Origin: Notospermus geniculatus
Taxonomy: Eukaryota; Nemertea; Pilidiophora; Heteronemertea; Lineidae
NCBI GenBank assembly: GCA_002633025.1
Contig: NMRB01000071.1
Coordinates: 503,156-567,155 of the forward strand
Direction: 5' to 3'
Length of the DNA: 64,000 nucleotides
The translations under genes were made by a program, and so were the position numbers. Below, in pieces: positions 1-12,100 of this stretch. Numbering within the stretch: the stretch's first letter is position 1; each line of letters starts with the position of its first letter. The notes under the pieces are model-generated. The model was given only the letters and a program-made list of their open reading frames with translations. It did no database searches and was not told the origin of the DNA.

Positions 1-103
1 CCTCTGCCACCCCTTTCAAATCCTCCACGACCACGCATGCCTGGATTGTACAGCTTCTTCATCGCCATCTCAACCTTTATATTATTGCCTTCAAACATTG
101 TAT
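1..103 (-). CDS. FET exon with the RRM end and first RGG motifs
   Basis: Acceptor TTTTTTAG at 104-105. Joined in phase to the exon ending at 325 it completes the RRM (NDTMFEGNNIKVEMAMKK) and opens an RGG region (GMRGRGGFERGGRG). It is still open at base 1, so the gene continues to the left. Confidence 0.9.
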
Positions 104-3100
104 CTAAAAAATACCAAGTTGGTCAAAAATCAGTCACCAGAAAACAGTAAGAATAAGCATGACCATCACCTGATTGACATTTCACTCATGCCAAAGGCAC
201 TGCAAACAAGCCACTAGTCATTAACGATTCCATTAGTCACTAACTCGTACCATTATACAAAGGAATAATGGTGAAATCTAAAATAACAATTTTTTGATAT
301 CAACCACAAATTTAATCTGCATACCGTTGAACCGTGATACAGCATCATTAGCTGCTTCCATGTCCTCATAACCGATAATGGCACTGTCAACTTGTCCCGT
401 CTTGTTGTCCTTGTAGATTCTGATCATATTATTCCCTGTCTTCTTGTCTTTCTGCAATGAAAAGAAAACCCAACCATTTACAACTTTCATGAATCAAAAT
501 AACAATGGATAATGTTTGAGTATTATGCAAACGAAGTATACAGCCAACAGGTTCAACCCGATTTGAAAATACTTACTTTGAGACGACCCCATTGTGAGAA
601 GACCATTTCCAACATTTCTTCAGAAGTGTTTCCAGGTAAGTTGGAAACGTATATTGTGTCCTTTGATGGAACCTTTGGTACGTTAGGATCATTGTATCCA
701 GCTTTGCCTGAACCAAGAGCATCACCTGAAATACATGACAATGAGCAATGACAGAAACAGCATAATAGCCATGAAAAGAGGTCTGCTGAATTTGAGCTTT
801 TTTAAAACAATTCTACTACTGATGCTTTTAATTTCATTTTGATAATTGTCACAAAACAGCAAATATGAAAACCAGTCATATCATTTTTGTCAGTGTCAGG
901 CCAGTCCAGTTTTCATATATCAACATAAGGGGATTATGGAGTATTATCAGAGGGAGAGACACAGGCGACATCCACCATTATTCATTAATGTATATGACAG
1001 ATGTGTAACTTGCGTCAAAATCAAATTCTTCGGCCTCACGTGGAGGCAGTCATGGGCTGAACTGCAAACATGGGAAACACCTCCCAACACCCACACAGCC
1101 AATTCACATTCAGCATTCACTCATGTCCAGGGCAAAGCATTGGATGAAGAATCAATGAAACTGTGCAAATGAAATGAAAGATACGGGGAGAGTGCTTGAT
1201 CGTTCAACAATATGAAAAGTGGACCCGCACAGAAAGACAAAGCACATGGTCAGCAGACCTCTGTGGAATCTTAACTACATTTAATGGGATCTTATACTGA
1301 ATACTTCTATGGAAAGTGGGAAAGGACATGCTCAAATTGCAGAATGAATATAAAGTAACGACCGAGTGGGAACACGCTAGCAATGGTGCCAAAAGGTGCT
1401 GACACCCTTTCCTTTACCAAAGCTGATGCATTAGTGAACAGAGCTAGAGAACTATGATGGCCGTCAAAAGGCAACATTGGAAACGGAAACAGTACCATAA
1501 AAACTCTTTCAAAAAATTTCACGGCAAAAACGTGATACCCTTTTACAATGGTCTTGATTTGAATGCTAACACCCCAAGAAGAGTTGAAAAGTACCCCTCT
1601 TCTATTTTGCAAAACAGACATGAAAATAAAAACAACGAAGCATCCTGGATCACATTTTCAACCTATTTTCAAGCTGAGCTCTATCTAACAGAAGTATAGG
1701 TCTCTTTGAGATAGTACCATGAGAATGACTTTAGTGAAAGTATATATAGATTTCTGATACCTGTGTTTCTGAAACCAGCTTATCTCGGAATAGTGTGATT
1801 TTCTCCTAAATTGTTGATAGAGAAGAAAAACATCACAACCCAGTCACACAGTGACGAGTAGAGAGGACGTTCAAAATTGCAGCACCCATCACTAACGTCC
1901 TTTCAGTGAAGCACTGAGAATGAAAGTGAGACGAGTTGAGAAGAGCAAGATTAAACTTTCATCCCAAAATAAATTTATTTTAAGAGGAAGAAGTGTATAA
2001 CGCACCTTTGTGATGAGATGCTGCATTCTGTATGGTGTGCTCAGTATCATATTTCTTACATTGTACTAGAATTGACTGTTAGAAGAACTTCAACACTTGA
2101 ATGTTGTGAAATCTCTCTAAAGTGTACCAAAGTTGAAAACTATCACACTCCTACCGGTACCCTCTTCCTGTAAAACCTACATGACTTTTTTTAGACCAGA
2201 AAGCAGTCTTATCAGAACTTTGAACTTGCTTCAGGTAACTTCAGGTAACGAGGATTTGTACTGAACATAAATTGACAAACTTCATCATAAGAAACAAGTG
2301 CAAGAAACTTGAATTGCTTAGCCACAACAAAGATTCCAGAAATCTTACAATCAACTTACTGTTGCTTGCTGGGGGACATGGACATGCACACCAATATGAT
2401 ATCATAGCTTTGATTGTAAGATTTTGTGGAGTACCTTTGAATGGGATCAAGAACATTTACAGATTTTAAATAGAAAAGCATTCAATGCAACCTCTAGTGG
2501 CAACATTCTCTACTTCTGAATCTGATAGTGATATAACTGAATGAGACATGATACCTCATTTTACAAGTATTTCTGATGATTCTCATTGGCAGTTACATCA
2601 CTTTTCATTATACCAACAACTTAAATTAAATCATAGACTTTAGCTTTAGCAACATAAATTTATCAGTCTTTGTGGAGCGAAATGCTATACGGGAAATGTT
2701 CGCGAAATGTTATTACTGGAAGAACAGCAGACGCCAGATCATCACTAGCCTAACCGATGTTTTTGAGACAACGACACTTGACAAGGACATTGTGTCATCC
2801 AGTTTCCCAGGACCACACTCTACAAATGGACTGGACATTTGCAAGATTCCATTCGAAGACCAACAGCTGCTTAGCTTGCAGTATACTCCAGTGACTTAAA
2901 CAGTATGCAACACATGTGAATTTTAAAATTATATTTGAGGTCAGGGGCCATATGCATAAAACTTCCTTAAGTTAAGTGNTAGTTGCCAGTGCTTAACAGA
3001 TGGCAAATAAGTCAATACTAAACTGCCTAATGTACTTTTATGTTCACATGTTTTAGTTTACAACAATCTATGCAAAATGATATCCAAGGATGCTTCAAAA

Positions 3101-6100
3101 TTTACCGTGTACACAAAATTGTACCTTGATGAAATACAACACGCGAGTGAAAGTTTGACACCTTAAATAATACTGCTTTAACCCCAATGCTGCAAAATGT
3201 GGCAGCCAAAAGAAAAACAATTCGCTGCAATTTAACAGGCCCGAGGATGAAATGTTTTGAGTTTGGGAACCACCAGAGATCACTAATAACTGGGAACATT
3301 TTCAAAACAACATTATGACGAAAGTAATATTCACATCTGTTAAAACCATCAAGATATCCTGGTGGTAAGAATAAGTTATCTTTGAAAAAAGAACTGGGAA
3401 GAGAACATAGTCTGCAGATACCTACCATACACCGTGATTACTCCAAGAGGTTGTCACTGCAGTGTCAGTAAACGTAGCCACTCTCACACAAATTCAAGTT
3501 CAGAGACTTAACATATTCATCATCATATTCATCATCATGACTATGTCTATGGCTCTTCCCAGTTCAAGCAGATATTGCAGAACCACTATAATGTGTCCAT
3601 TTCACTTACCACCCATACTACTGTTGCCACCATAAGATCCTCGACCACCGCTGTAACATATGTCAAGTATTTAGCATGGAGTGTCACTGCAGCAAAGTAC
3701 TGCAACACACCCCACGTTAAACACTTAATGCTGGACAGGTCTTCTAAGTTCCCATAACTCTTTTCCCTTATCTAGTCGTCTTTGATTTTTACACGCAGCG
3801 AAACCTCGGGGATGAATGCCTTTTTCCTAAATAACTTCCCACACCCAGAGCCAAAAGTTATACACGTCTCGAAAATTTCCTCAGCACCATGTAGATTTAC
3901 TGGAAACCCGATTGTACTGAACACAAAACCATTCTTATGTTGATTTACTCGTAAACCTTACAATACAAGCTTTGCTTGTAGAATTACTTGTAAAAATCCA
4001 GAATCCCTAAAACCCAGATTACAATCTTGGTTACTGTCGTATCATCATTTGTACCCGGGTGCGTAAAAAGCACCTGTTTCCACAAACGTGTGAAAACTTG
4101 GCCTAGATTATCATGATCAGTCATCAATCATTTTATGTACAGGTTTCATGATGTTTTAATGAACATTGGCCACCCTCAAACTAACCGGAATACTTGAACG
4201 AACATGGTGCAGTGAGAAACATAGCAAAAAGAGCTATTATATTTCTTTGCAGAAGGAAATTTTGCACGGCATATTATAAGTGCTTTGACTACACAGCCTT
4301 CTGTATAATTATTTCTTTAACCAGTTGTATAAGTTTGTATTTGCTTTAAACCATCAGAAGTTTTGCACGTTTCGAATCCCTTTCCTAGAAAATCCCTCCC
4401 TTTGTACTCCCTAACATGCACACAACTGAGCTTTAGCAGCAATATGAGTTTTTGAGACTAGATGAAACCCCATTTAGTGCTTGGCATAATCGAACCTGCA
4501 AACGAATACTCAGAAAAGCAAGAGCATATAAAAAAGACCATTGTCTTTATTAGACATAACAATCAGGGTAATGGAAGGGAGCAAAGAGATTCCGGCCAAT
4601 TATAAAATGTGTTGTGAACTCTTCGAATGCTGTGATGATGACAGCATATGCAGAAAAACTTGGAATTTGAACACCGGTGATCATTACATACTGGCTTAAC
4701 TTGAAACCATGCAGCGTACCACAAAACTAAGTGGCAAGAACCGTACTCTTTTGAATGGAAAACTTGTACACTTGTTCTTGTAAAACTTGGGCATAACTTG
4801 ATAAAGTTTATAAAAGGTGTCCAAGGGACACAACTCTGTTAATGGCAAACCAAGGAGCGGCCAGTGATAACCATGAGAAAGACTGCCCTGGCCCTCAATC
4901 GGTTAATGTAGAACACTAGCTCTATGTATGAATACAGCAGATGTCCGCTGAAACATTTTTTAGGCATGGGGATGTTGGGGAGTTCATATCAAACGAAAAT
5001 ATAAGCTTACCTGCTGTAAGAATTATCTCGGCCACCACCTGGAATGAAATGAACAGCACATTTAAGTAATCAGTCAGACAAATGAACACACCCTTCTGAA
5101 GTGAAAGTATACCTCCAGATAATTCACTATGGAAGATAACTGACCCATTAGACACCGATCATTTGGCAATCAAAACCTGCCAAAAATAATGTTTGTCTCA
5201 GTTCTCAAAATATACAATGAAAATACTTCAAAGTAACTGGATTTAAGCAACATTTTGTAACTTGATTTCATACTCTTCAAAACTTTCAACCCTTGGTTTT
5301 AAAATAAAAGACCACCTTGATGATGTATTCTATTATGCCATGTTGATTTCTTTGCTTCACCACGAAAATTATGTCTTCTAACAAGACGGCAAATTAAGGT
5401 AAAACCATAACCATGTGAAAATGACAGCCACTCTTCATGAATTACCTTGCAAAACTTTGGACACAATACATGATATACATGTACTCTTAATGCAAATAGT
5501 TCTTACTTATGTTTTGTTGACTTTACAAAGCAAGAAAAGGATTCCTAAAATACTGCAGTGTGGAACATGACCTATTCATTATCATTTGCTTTCTTTCAAG
5601 TAGCATTTGCAACTTGCAGACTGTACACGAAATCATGCAGTTATGCTTCTCAACACCACTAATTACTAATAGGAACCTTTTCTGCATATGATTTTATTCA
5701 AAATTTCACATCTTATGACATAGACAGTGCTCACAAAATAAACTCAAATACCTTTTTTTCATTGATTTCATGAGATTTCACTGCTGATTCAACTCATAAA
5801 GTACTGGATATACTAGTTTGGAAAAGACAGGTTTCCACGAACATTGTTTTTGAGATTTTCTTCAGTAAGTTTGATACAACAATTACAATACATTGTACAT
5901 TTCAAAGTTAATGAGCAGATAAATAACTGAAGAGAGTACATCATGAGTTGAATCATCTACCTCTGACTGATAACAATTAACACAAGTTTTATAAATCTAC
6001 AACATAGACAAAGTGCTTTACCCAATTTAAAAGATAAAACATGACCGAGTTTACCTTGGAAGGGTGGTCCAGAATGATGCTGAGGTGGCGGGCCAGATGG

Positions 6101-9100
6101 CACTCCTGGTGGTGGGCCTGATGGTGGCATCCCTGTTGGCATTGGCGGACCACCAGCTCCGCTTAGAGGCGGACCACTAGATGAAGGAGGTGGTCCACTT
6201 GGAGGCTGATAACCCCTCTGGGGCTGAAATCCACTGTATGTCTGTGGGGAAGGCTGTTGAACTGGAGGTTGCTGGGATGGAGGCAGTTGTGGTGGCGGTT
6301 GCTGTATTGGTGGCGGCTGTTGGGGTGGTGGCTGCTGCAGCTGTGGTGGTGGTGGCTGCGGTGCAGCCGGAGCAGGTTGCGCCTGAGGCTGTGGAGGCGG
6401 TGGTTGACTGTAGCTGGGCTGCGGCGCTGGGGTTTGACTATATGCCGCCCCATATTGAGACTGGTCATACACAGACGAAGCGTAACTCGTCTGTGGCTGG
6501 TAACTTGGAGCTTGTGTGCTCTGTCCGTAGCCAGGTTGACTGCTCACTGAAGGTGGCTGGCTATATGCTGGGGGTGGCTGACTGTAACCTGCGCAATTGG
6601 GACAACAGGAGAAATGTGATACAATAGGCAATTTCACGGCTGTCCTCGTATGTGCCACATACACCACCACAGCTGAAGATTGGAAGTATGACTACTCACT
6701 TAGACACTGCCGCCTTGCTGAATGGACATTTAAGCCACCCTGTCTTAGTGTGAACGATAGCTCAGGATATTGTTAACCCATTATGACCTGATACTTACCA
6801 TTTGAAAACAGGACCACTTTTTACCCTCCCTACAAATTCAGCACAATAATACCTACCATGAAATACACACACATAGAATCGTCAGCCAAATTTGAGCAGA
6901 GCGGATTAAAGTGACCGACACCTGCAAAAATTTGGCTTCGGTGATAGCATTCTACCATGACAATCACTGATGAATAACTTTCAGAAATTTTACAGAAAAA
7001 GACTTCGGATAACCACCTTTTTAAAACCATGCAAAATGTACTAGATGACCTATCTTTGAAATGAATAACCTACCAGACATGGTCACTTTCTAGTATCACC
7101 TTCAAATCTTGAATACACCTCTTTATACATGTCCTACATTTTACATGTTGTACATGTATACAAAGGCAACACAAGTATTGCGAGTTTCACAATTCCTTTG
7201 GTTGAGATAAACTTCGCAGTTCTAATGTATGAAACCGCCGCATTCATTTTCTTAATGGTTCAGCTTGGTGGATGCACAACCCCACGGCCAATTTGGAGCA
7301 CCAACATGGAAACAAAACCTTCATTCCATCAAATGAAATGTCCTTGTGACCAATGGCCCACCAGTTGTCAGGAGAAACTTCAAAATAGTAATCTGTAGTA
7401 CTCTGATGTCTCGTAATCTAATAACATAAGGCGTCTTAGTGCTATCATTGGCACTATCCTACAAAACCCAGAAGAATGAGAACTGAAAACACATCGACTT
7501 ATCAACACTTCCTGCAAGAAAATGAAATTTTGCAAACCAAAGCCGCACATTTCATTCTTGCAATGGGGTGCAGATTATCATAAATGCTGAAGTGGAAAAT
7601 AATCACCAGAAGAGTTTGGGGTTTAAAACCTATACTTGTTGGCCAATGCAACAACTACAAGCCAATAATGGAATAGGTATGTAAGCAAAACAACAGACAG
7701 CACCAAGTCATGCCATATTTCAGTTCCCATCACGAATTTTGCGTCATCATGAACCATTCATTTTTCAAACAATACACCTCACGTTGAAGAAGAATACTAG
7801 TATTCAACATGGTATAAAATGAAACCTCTTTACTTGAAAAAACAAACTATCATGCATGGCTGTGAAATTCTCTGAAGCCATTTGAGTACATGCATGTTAG
7901 CTGTTGGACTTTATTATGATCAAAGTTCCTACGCGTTCATCAGCAGCAAATGGTACTGTCTAGTATCAGTTCTGGTAGTGAATATTAGCCCTGAACAAAC
8001 GAAGTTAAAATTGCACTTGAACATCACCACCTTTCATTTGGTAGTTTACACACCATTACTCTTTCAGACTGATCACGTCTGTTTTTCAATTGGTTCTCAA
8101 AAAGTGCCATCTGTCACGACCCTTGAAATCATCATACTGGGGTTAACAAATTTCCACGAATCGTTCAACTAGACAAGGCTTCAACAGCAAAGAGTAGGTC
8201 CAGGTTGAGTCACCTTCCAAACTTCTACTTCGAAAACTTCAGCACTCAATAAAAGTTTACATGATGTATCTTTCTCATGAAAAATGAACGAGAACATCCT
8301 GTCTGAAACACACTAAGGGATCTCAGTCACAAGTGTTATGCTGGATGCCCTTTGGTTTAAAAAGTAAGATGTCCACACACTTGGCAAATAGTACAAATTA
8401 TATCCCTTTCAGGACATGTCTTGTTGCCATAGCTTCTCACACTTTAAGTTCAAAAGGTGAATTTCAGTTATCTTTCATCTATAAACTCTGAACGGTCTCA
8501 AAAAATATAAGACCGTTTGCTTATAAGGTCAAAATTATGGACATCAACAACACAACTCTTCGAATTGAAAAGGTGACACCTGCAATAACAACCCAAAGTA
8601 AGTTAGACACAGATTATAGACCAATGATTGTAAGAAAATTTTTTTACTTCAAAGTCCGAACTAAGTTAATGTCAAGCTCAACTGCAACACACGTCTTTCT
8701 AAAAGAAATTCAATGAAGTCTAAAAAACTGACAGTTGGCAAAATGTTCTATATTTTAAGAACGAATGGGTCACTGATGTAAACCTTGTTCCCAACAAGGG
8801 TTAACAAATGCTTTTGAACAAGTGTCACAAGTACTTCATACAATGCATCTAGAACACTGTTCGTTGATCAAAATTCATGGAAGATTAGACACATAATTTG
8901 ACTTGAACTTGTGGATCACAAGAGTGGTAAAAGGTTTGCAGAAACTGACAATAATTTAATAGTGACAAGGGCTCAATGCCAACTCCAGCTCATTACTTAT
9001 GAACAATATTTGTGACACTTATTTACTCATTCTTTCATTACACTATTTTCAGTGTTAAGACCATTCAATGAAAATGTTCTATTCTGAGAAGAATCATACA

Positions 9101-12100
9101 CACAAAATATCCCGCTAAAACCTTATTGGAATATTCAACACCTTTGTCAAATGAAAGTATTCCAGCACTCCAAAGCTCTGTTTTTATTGCAAAATTTAAT
9201 TGCTTTCAGAAGAAAAACAACATTCCTAACAAAAGAATACCTCATGTTTGAATTAACTGAGTTCATGTTAGACAATAGGGGCCATATTCATAAAGGGTGT
9301 TTAAGACTTAGACGTGTGTAACTTCGAAGTGTGTGCATTCAGTGAAGTTACACGCGTGTAAGTCTTAAACACCCTTTATGAATACGGCCCTAGTTCTTTT
9401 TGTTGAATGCACAACAAACAACTGATTTGTAAATTGTAAATGTTCGGTAGCAGTAGCTGAAGTGTTGGAACACTTTTTGAATTGCTGGCAACCTGAGTTG
9501 ATACATACCACCAGAACTATAACTTGAATATGACGATGTATCTTGTGACTGCTGTTGGGGCTGTGAATATGAATTCTGTGAGTAAGAGGCAGTCTGACCA
9601 TAGGATGTCGGTGCAGGCGGCTGTTGGCTATACTGACTTGTTGCTGAAAACAAAACCAGCAGTTTAGGACTACTTCCTGAAGAAACATGAACTCACCATG
9701 CATAACGACACAAGTGACATTGCAATTGACATTTTCAATCTTAACCCTTAGCACACTGCTGGCGAGTACCCCTCGCCCAGTAATCATCCTAATTACCCAC
9801 TGCTGGCGAGTTGTTCTCGCCCCGCAATTAGCGAAATCAGCTACTGGAGGCGAGCTGAACTCGCCTTGGTGCCTGCACACTCTGTACACTGAAGGCGAGT
9901 ACTGATCGACCAGGAAAACAGCATGGAATTTCTGTGTAGAAATCTACCCGAAACTCTCTGACGTCATCATATTTTGTGCTCAAGTCTTCTTGTTTACTAT
10001 GAAGTTGCCATTTGCAATCAAAATGTGCTTGGTTGAGGAAATTTTTGAGGATAAAAGTGGACTTATTTCGTCAAAAAGTTCGGCGAGTGGACTCAAGTTT
10101 GTTTTGGTAGTTGGTTGATGATTTGGACAGCAAATTCAGCTGGAATGGATTGGATATTTCCGAAGATGAAACTGACTTTCTCAGGTTTCAACTCTTGACT
10201 CAGATTTGGTTTGGAATGGGATGGGATCTTCAATGACACAGTGGGGATGCTGAAGGGAGTGACGAAGATGGATCTCAGCTGGAAATCTGACAGTATCTGA
10301 TACTTTTACTCATAAAATTCTTATTTCTGGAGATATTTTAACAATAAAGGTATCATTGTGTAAAGGTGAAATCCAGCTTGTTTTCTTCTGAACATTGTCT
10401 TCCAAAATAACAACACCTTCATGGTGCAATTAGCCCATGAAGTTTGGCTGATGAATTGTGCTCAGAAAACTGTGATTACCCTCAGTGGCAGGCGTGATTA
10501 GCCCCTGCTGGCCAAGCAGTGGGAGTTGAATAGGGGCTTAATTGCATTGTAGTGTCAGAGTGGTGGATTGTTTGGAGTTGTGCAGTGTGCTAAGGGTTAA
10601 CATCCAAAACACCATGTATACACACTATCAAACTGATGCTTTATCACTTCGACCTTTACCTTCGGATCCTCCATATGCACTGGGTTGGGTACCATATGTG
10701 CTGGGAGTTGAACCGTAGCTTTGTGCTGTGGAAGTTGCAGACGTCGCATAACTCTGATCATATCCACCATAGGCACTTGACCCATAGCTCTGGAGTGGAA
10801 GTATAGGAGAAATTTGAGAACATCAACATGAACCCCAAGCCATATTATTTATAATATTTCTTGACTGTTCAGTATAATGAAACTGATCAACACATCCTAT
10901 AATCAACATACATTTCTGTTGGCCAGCTTTGATCACAACTCTGAAGAACCCCTAACAGATCATTGATAAGTGACAAGGGACTCTGCTGGTAACTGATCTC
11001 GGTATAAGGCATGTACAAGAGATGAAGAGAACAATGATTCAGCCAGATAAAGAAGTTCAAGGGCTCACCGTTGGAGTCTGTTGGGGTGCCTGTTGCTGTG
11101 GCGCCCCATAGCCGGCAGCAGAATAGGTTGCATCTGTTCCAGTTGCCCCATAGGCACCATAGGTGTAGCTAATAAAGAGAACCATCAACATTATTATTAT
11201 TATCAAAATCAGCTTCAAAATGTACAATTTTATTTTAAAACAAAAAGCAGGAAAATAATACATAACACTGGAATGCAAGAAGGCCAAGATTCAAACCCAA
11301 GTGATGATGAATGTTTCAATTGACATTTTATTTCTTCTCTCTACCTCAACATTTTCTGCCCAACATATATTGGCTTCATAACACTGCACTTGCAGAATGT
11401 GAAGAGAGAAGATTGATATTGAATGATGTAGGCTGCATACTATCTACCATAACCAATTTCAACCTACCTCTGTGCTGTTGGGGCAACAGCTGCCCCACCG
11501 TAACTGTAATCTGAAAGAAACATGAACATACATACAAATGCGTACGCACAAAATAAATGGAGTCCGCCTTTGCATTTCATTTATTATGAGGTTGACGTTG
11601 CTTTCCATAAAATTCAGGAGCCAAGAGTTTAAGTGGACACTTTCGAATCCGATGACATGTAAGAGGAGTATGGCAGCATTTAGACCGAAATGTACAATAG
11701 GCTAGGCCTACCCGGTGTGATAGGGGTCATAGGCTTACCAGTTGAAACGTCCCTGAGTCAAAACGTCCCCGGGTCAAAAAAGCCCCCAAGCTACTTTAAA
11801 TGTGTTTATAATCATAATATTGTATTTTCTTCAGCATAGGATTTATATCTTGGTCTGAAAACCCATTTTATTCTGTTAGAGTTAGAGTAGGCCTAGATCG
11901 ATTGGCCACACCACCAGCAGACAGACATGAAACACAATCGCCAATCGGCAAAATCTAGGTCAAATTATCGAAAAGCTATCTCACAAACAAGTCGCCCATG
12001 GGCGATGCGCTCAGCTGACATGTGAATTTGCTTGATGAAGCAGTTCTCAAGTTATGGAACAGAATGCCCCATCCATGATCGCCACCTGTCATTTATTAGG

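Noticed and set aside
6181-6627. 148-codon Val/Ala-rich ORF on the plus strand
   Set aside because: Exact antisense of the Pro/Gln-rich FET exon; a product of biased composition.
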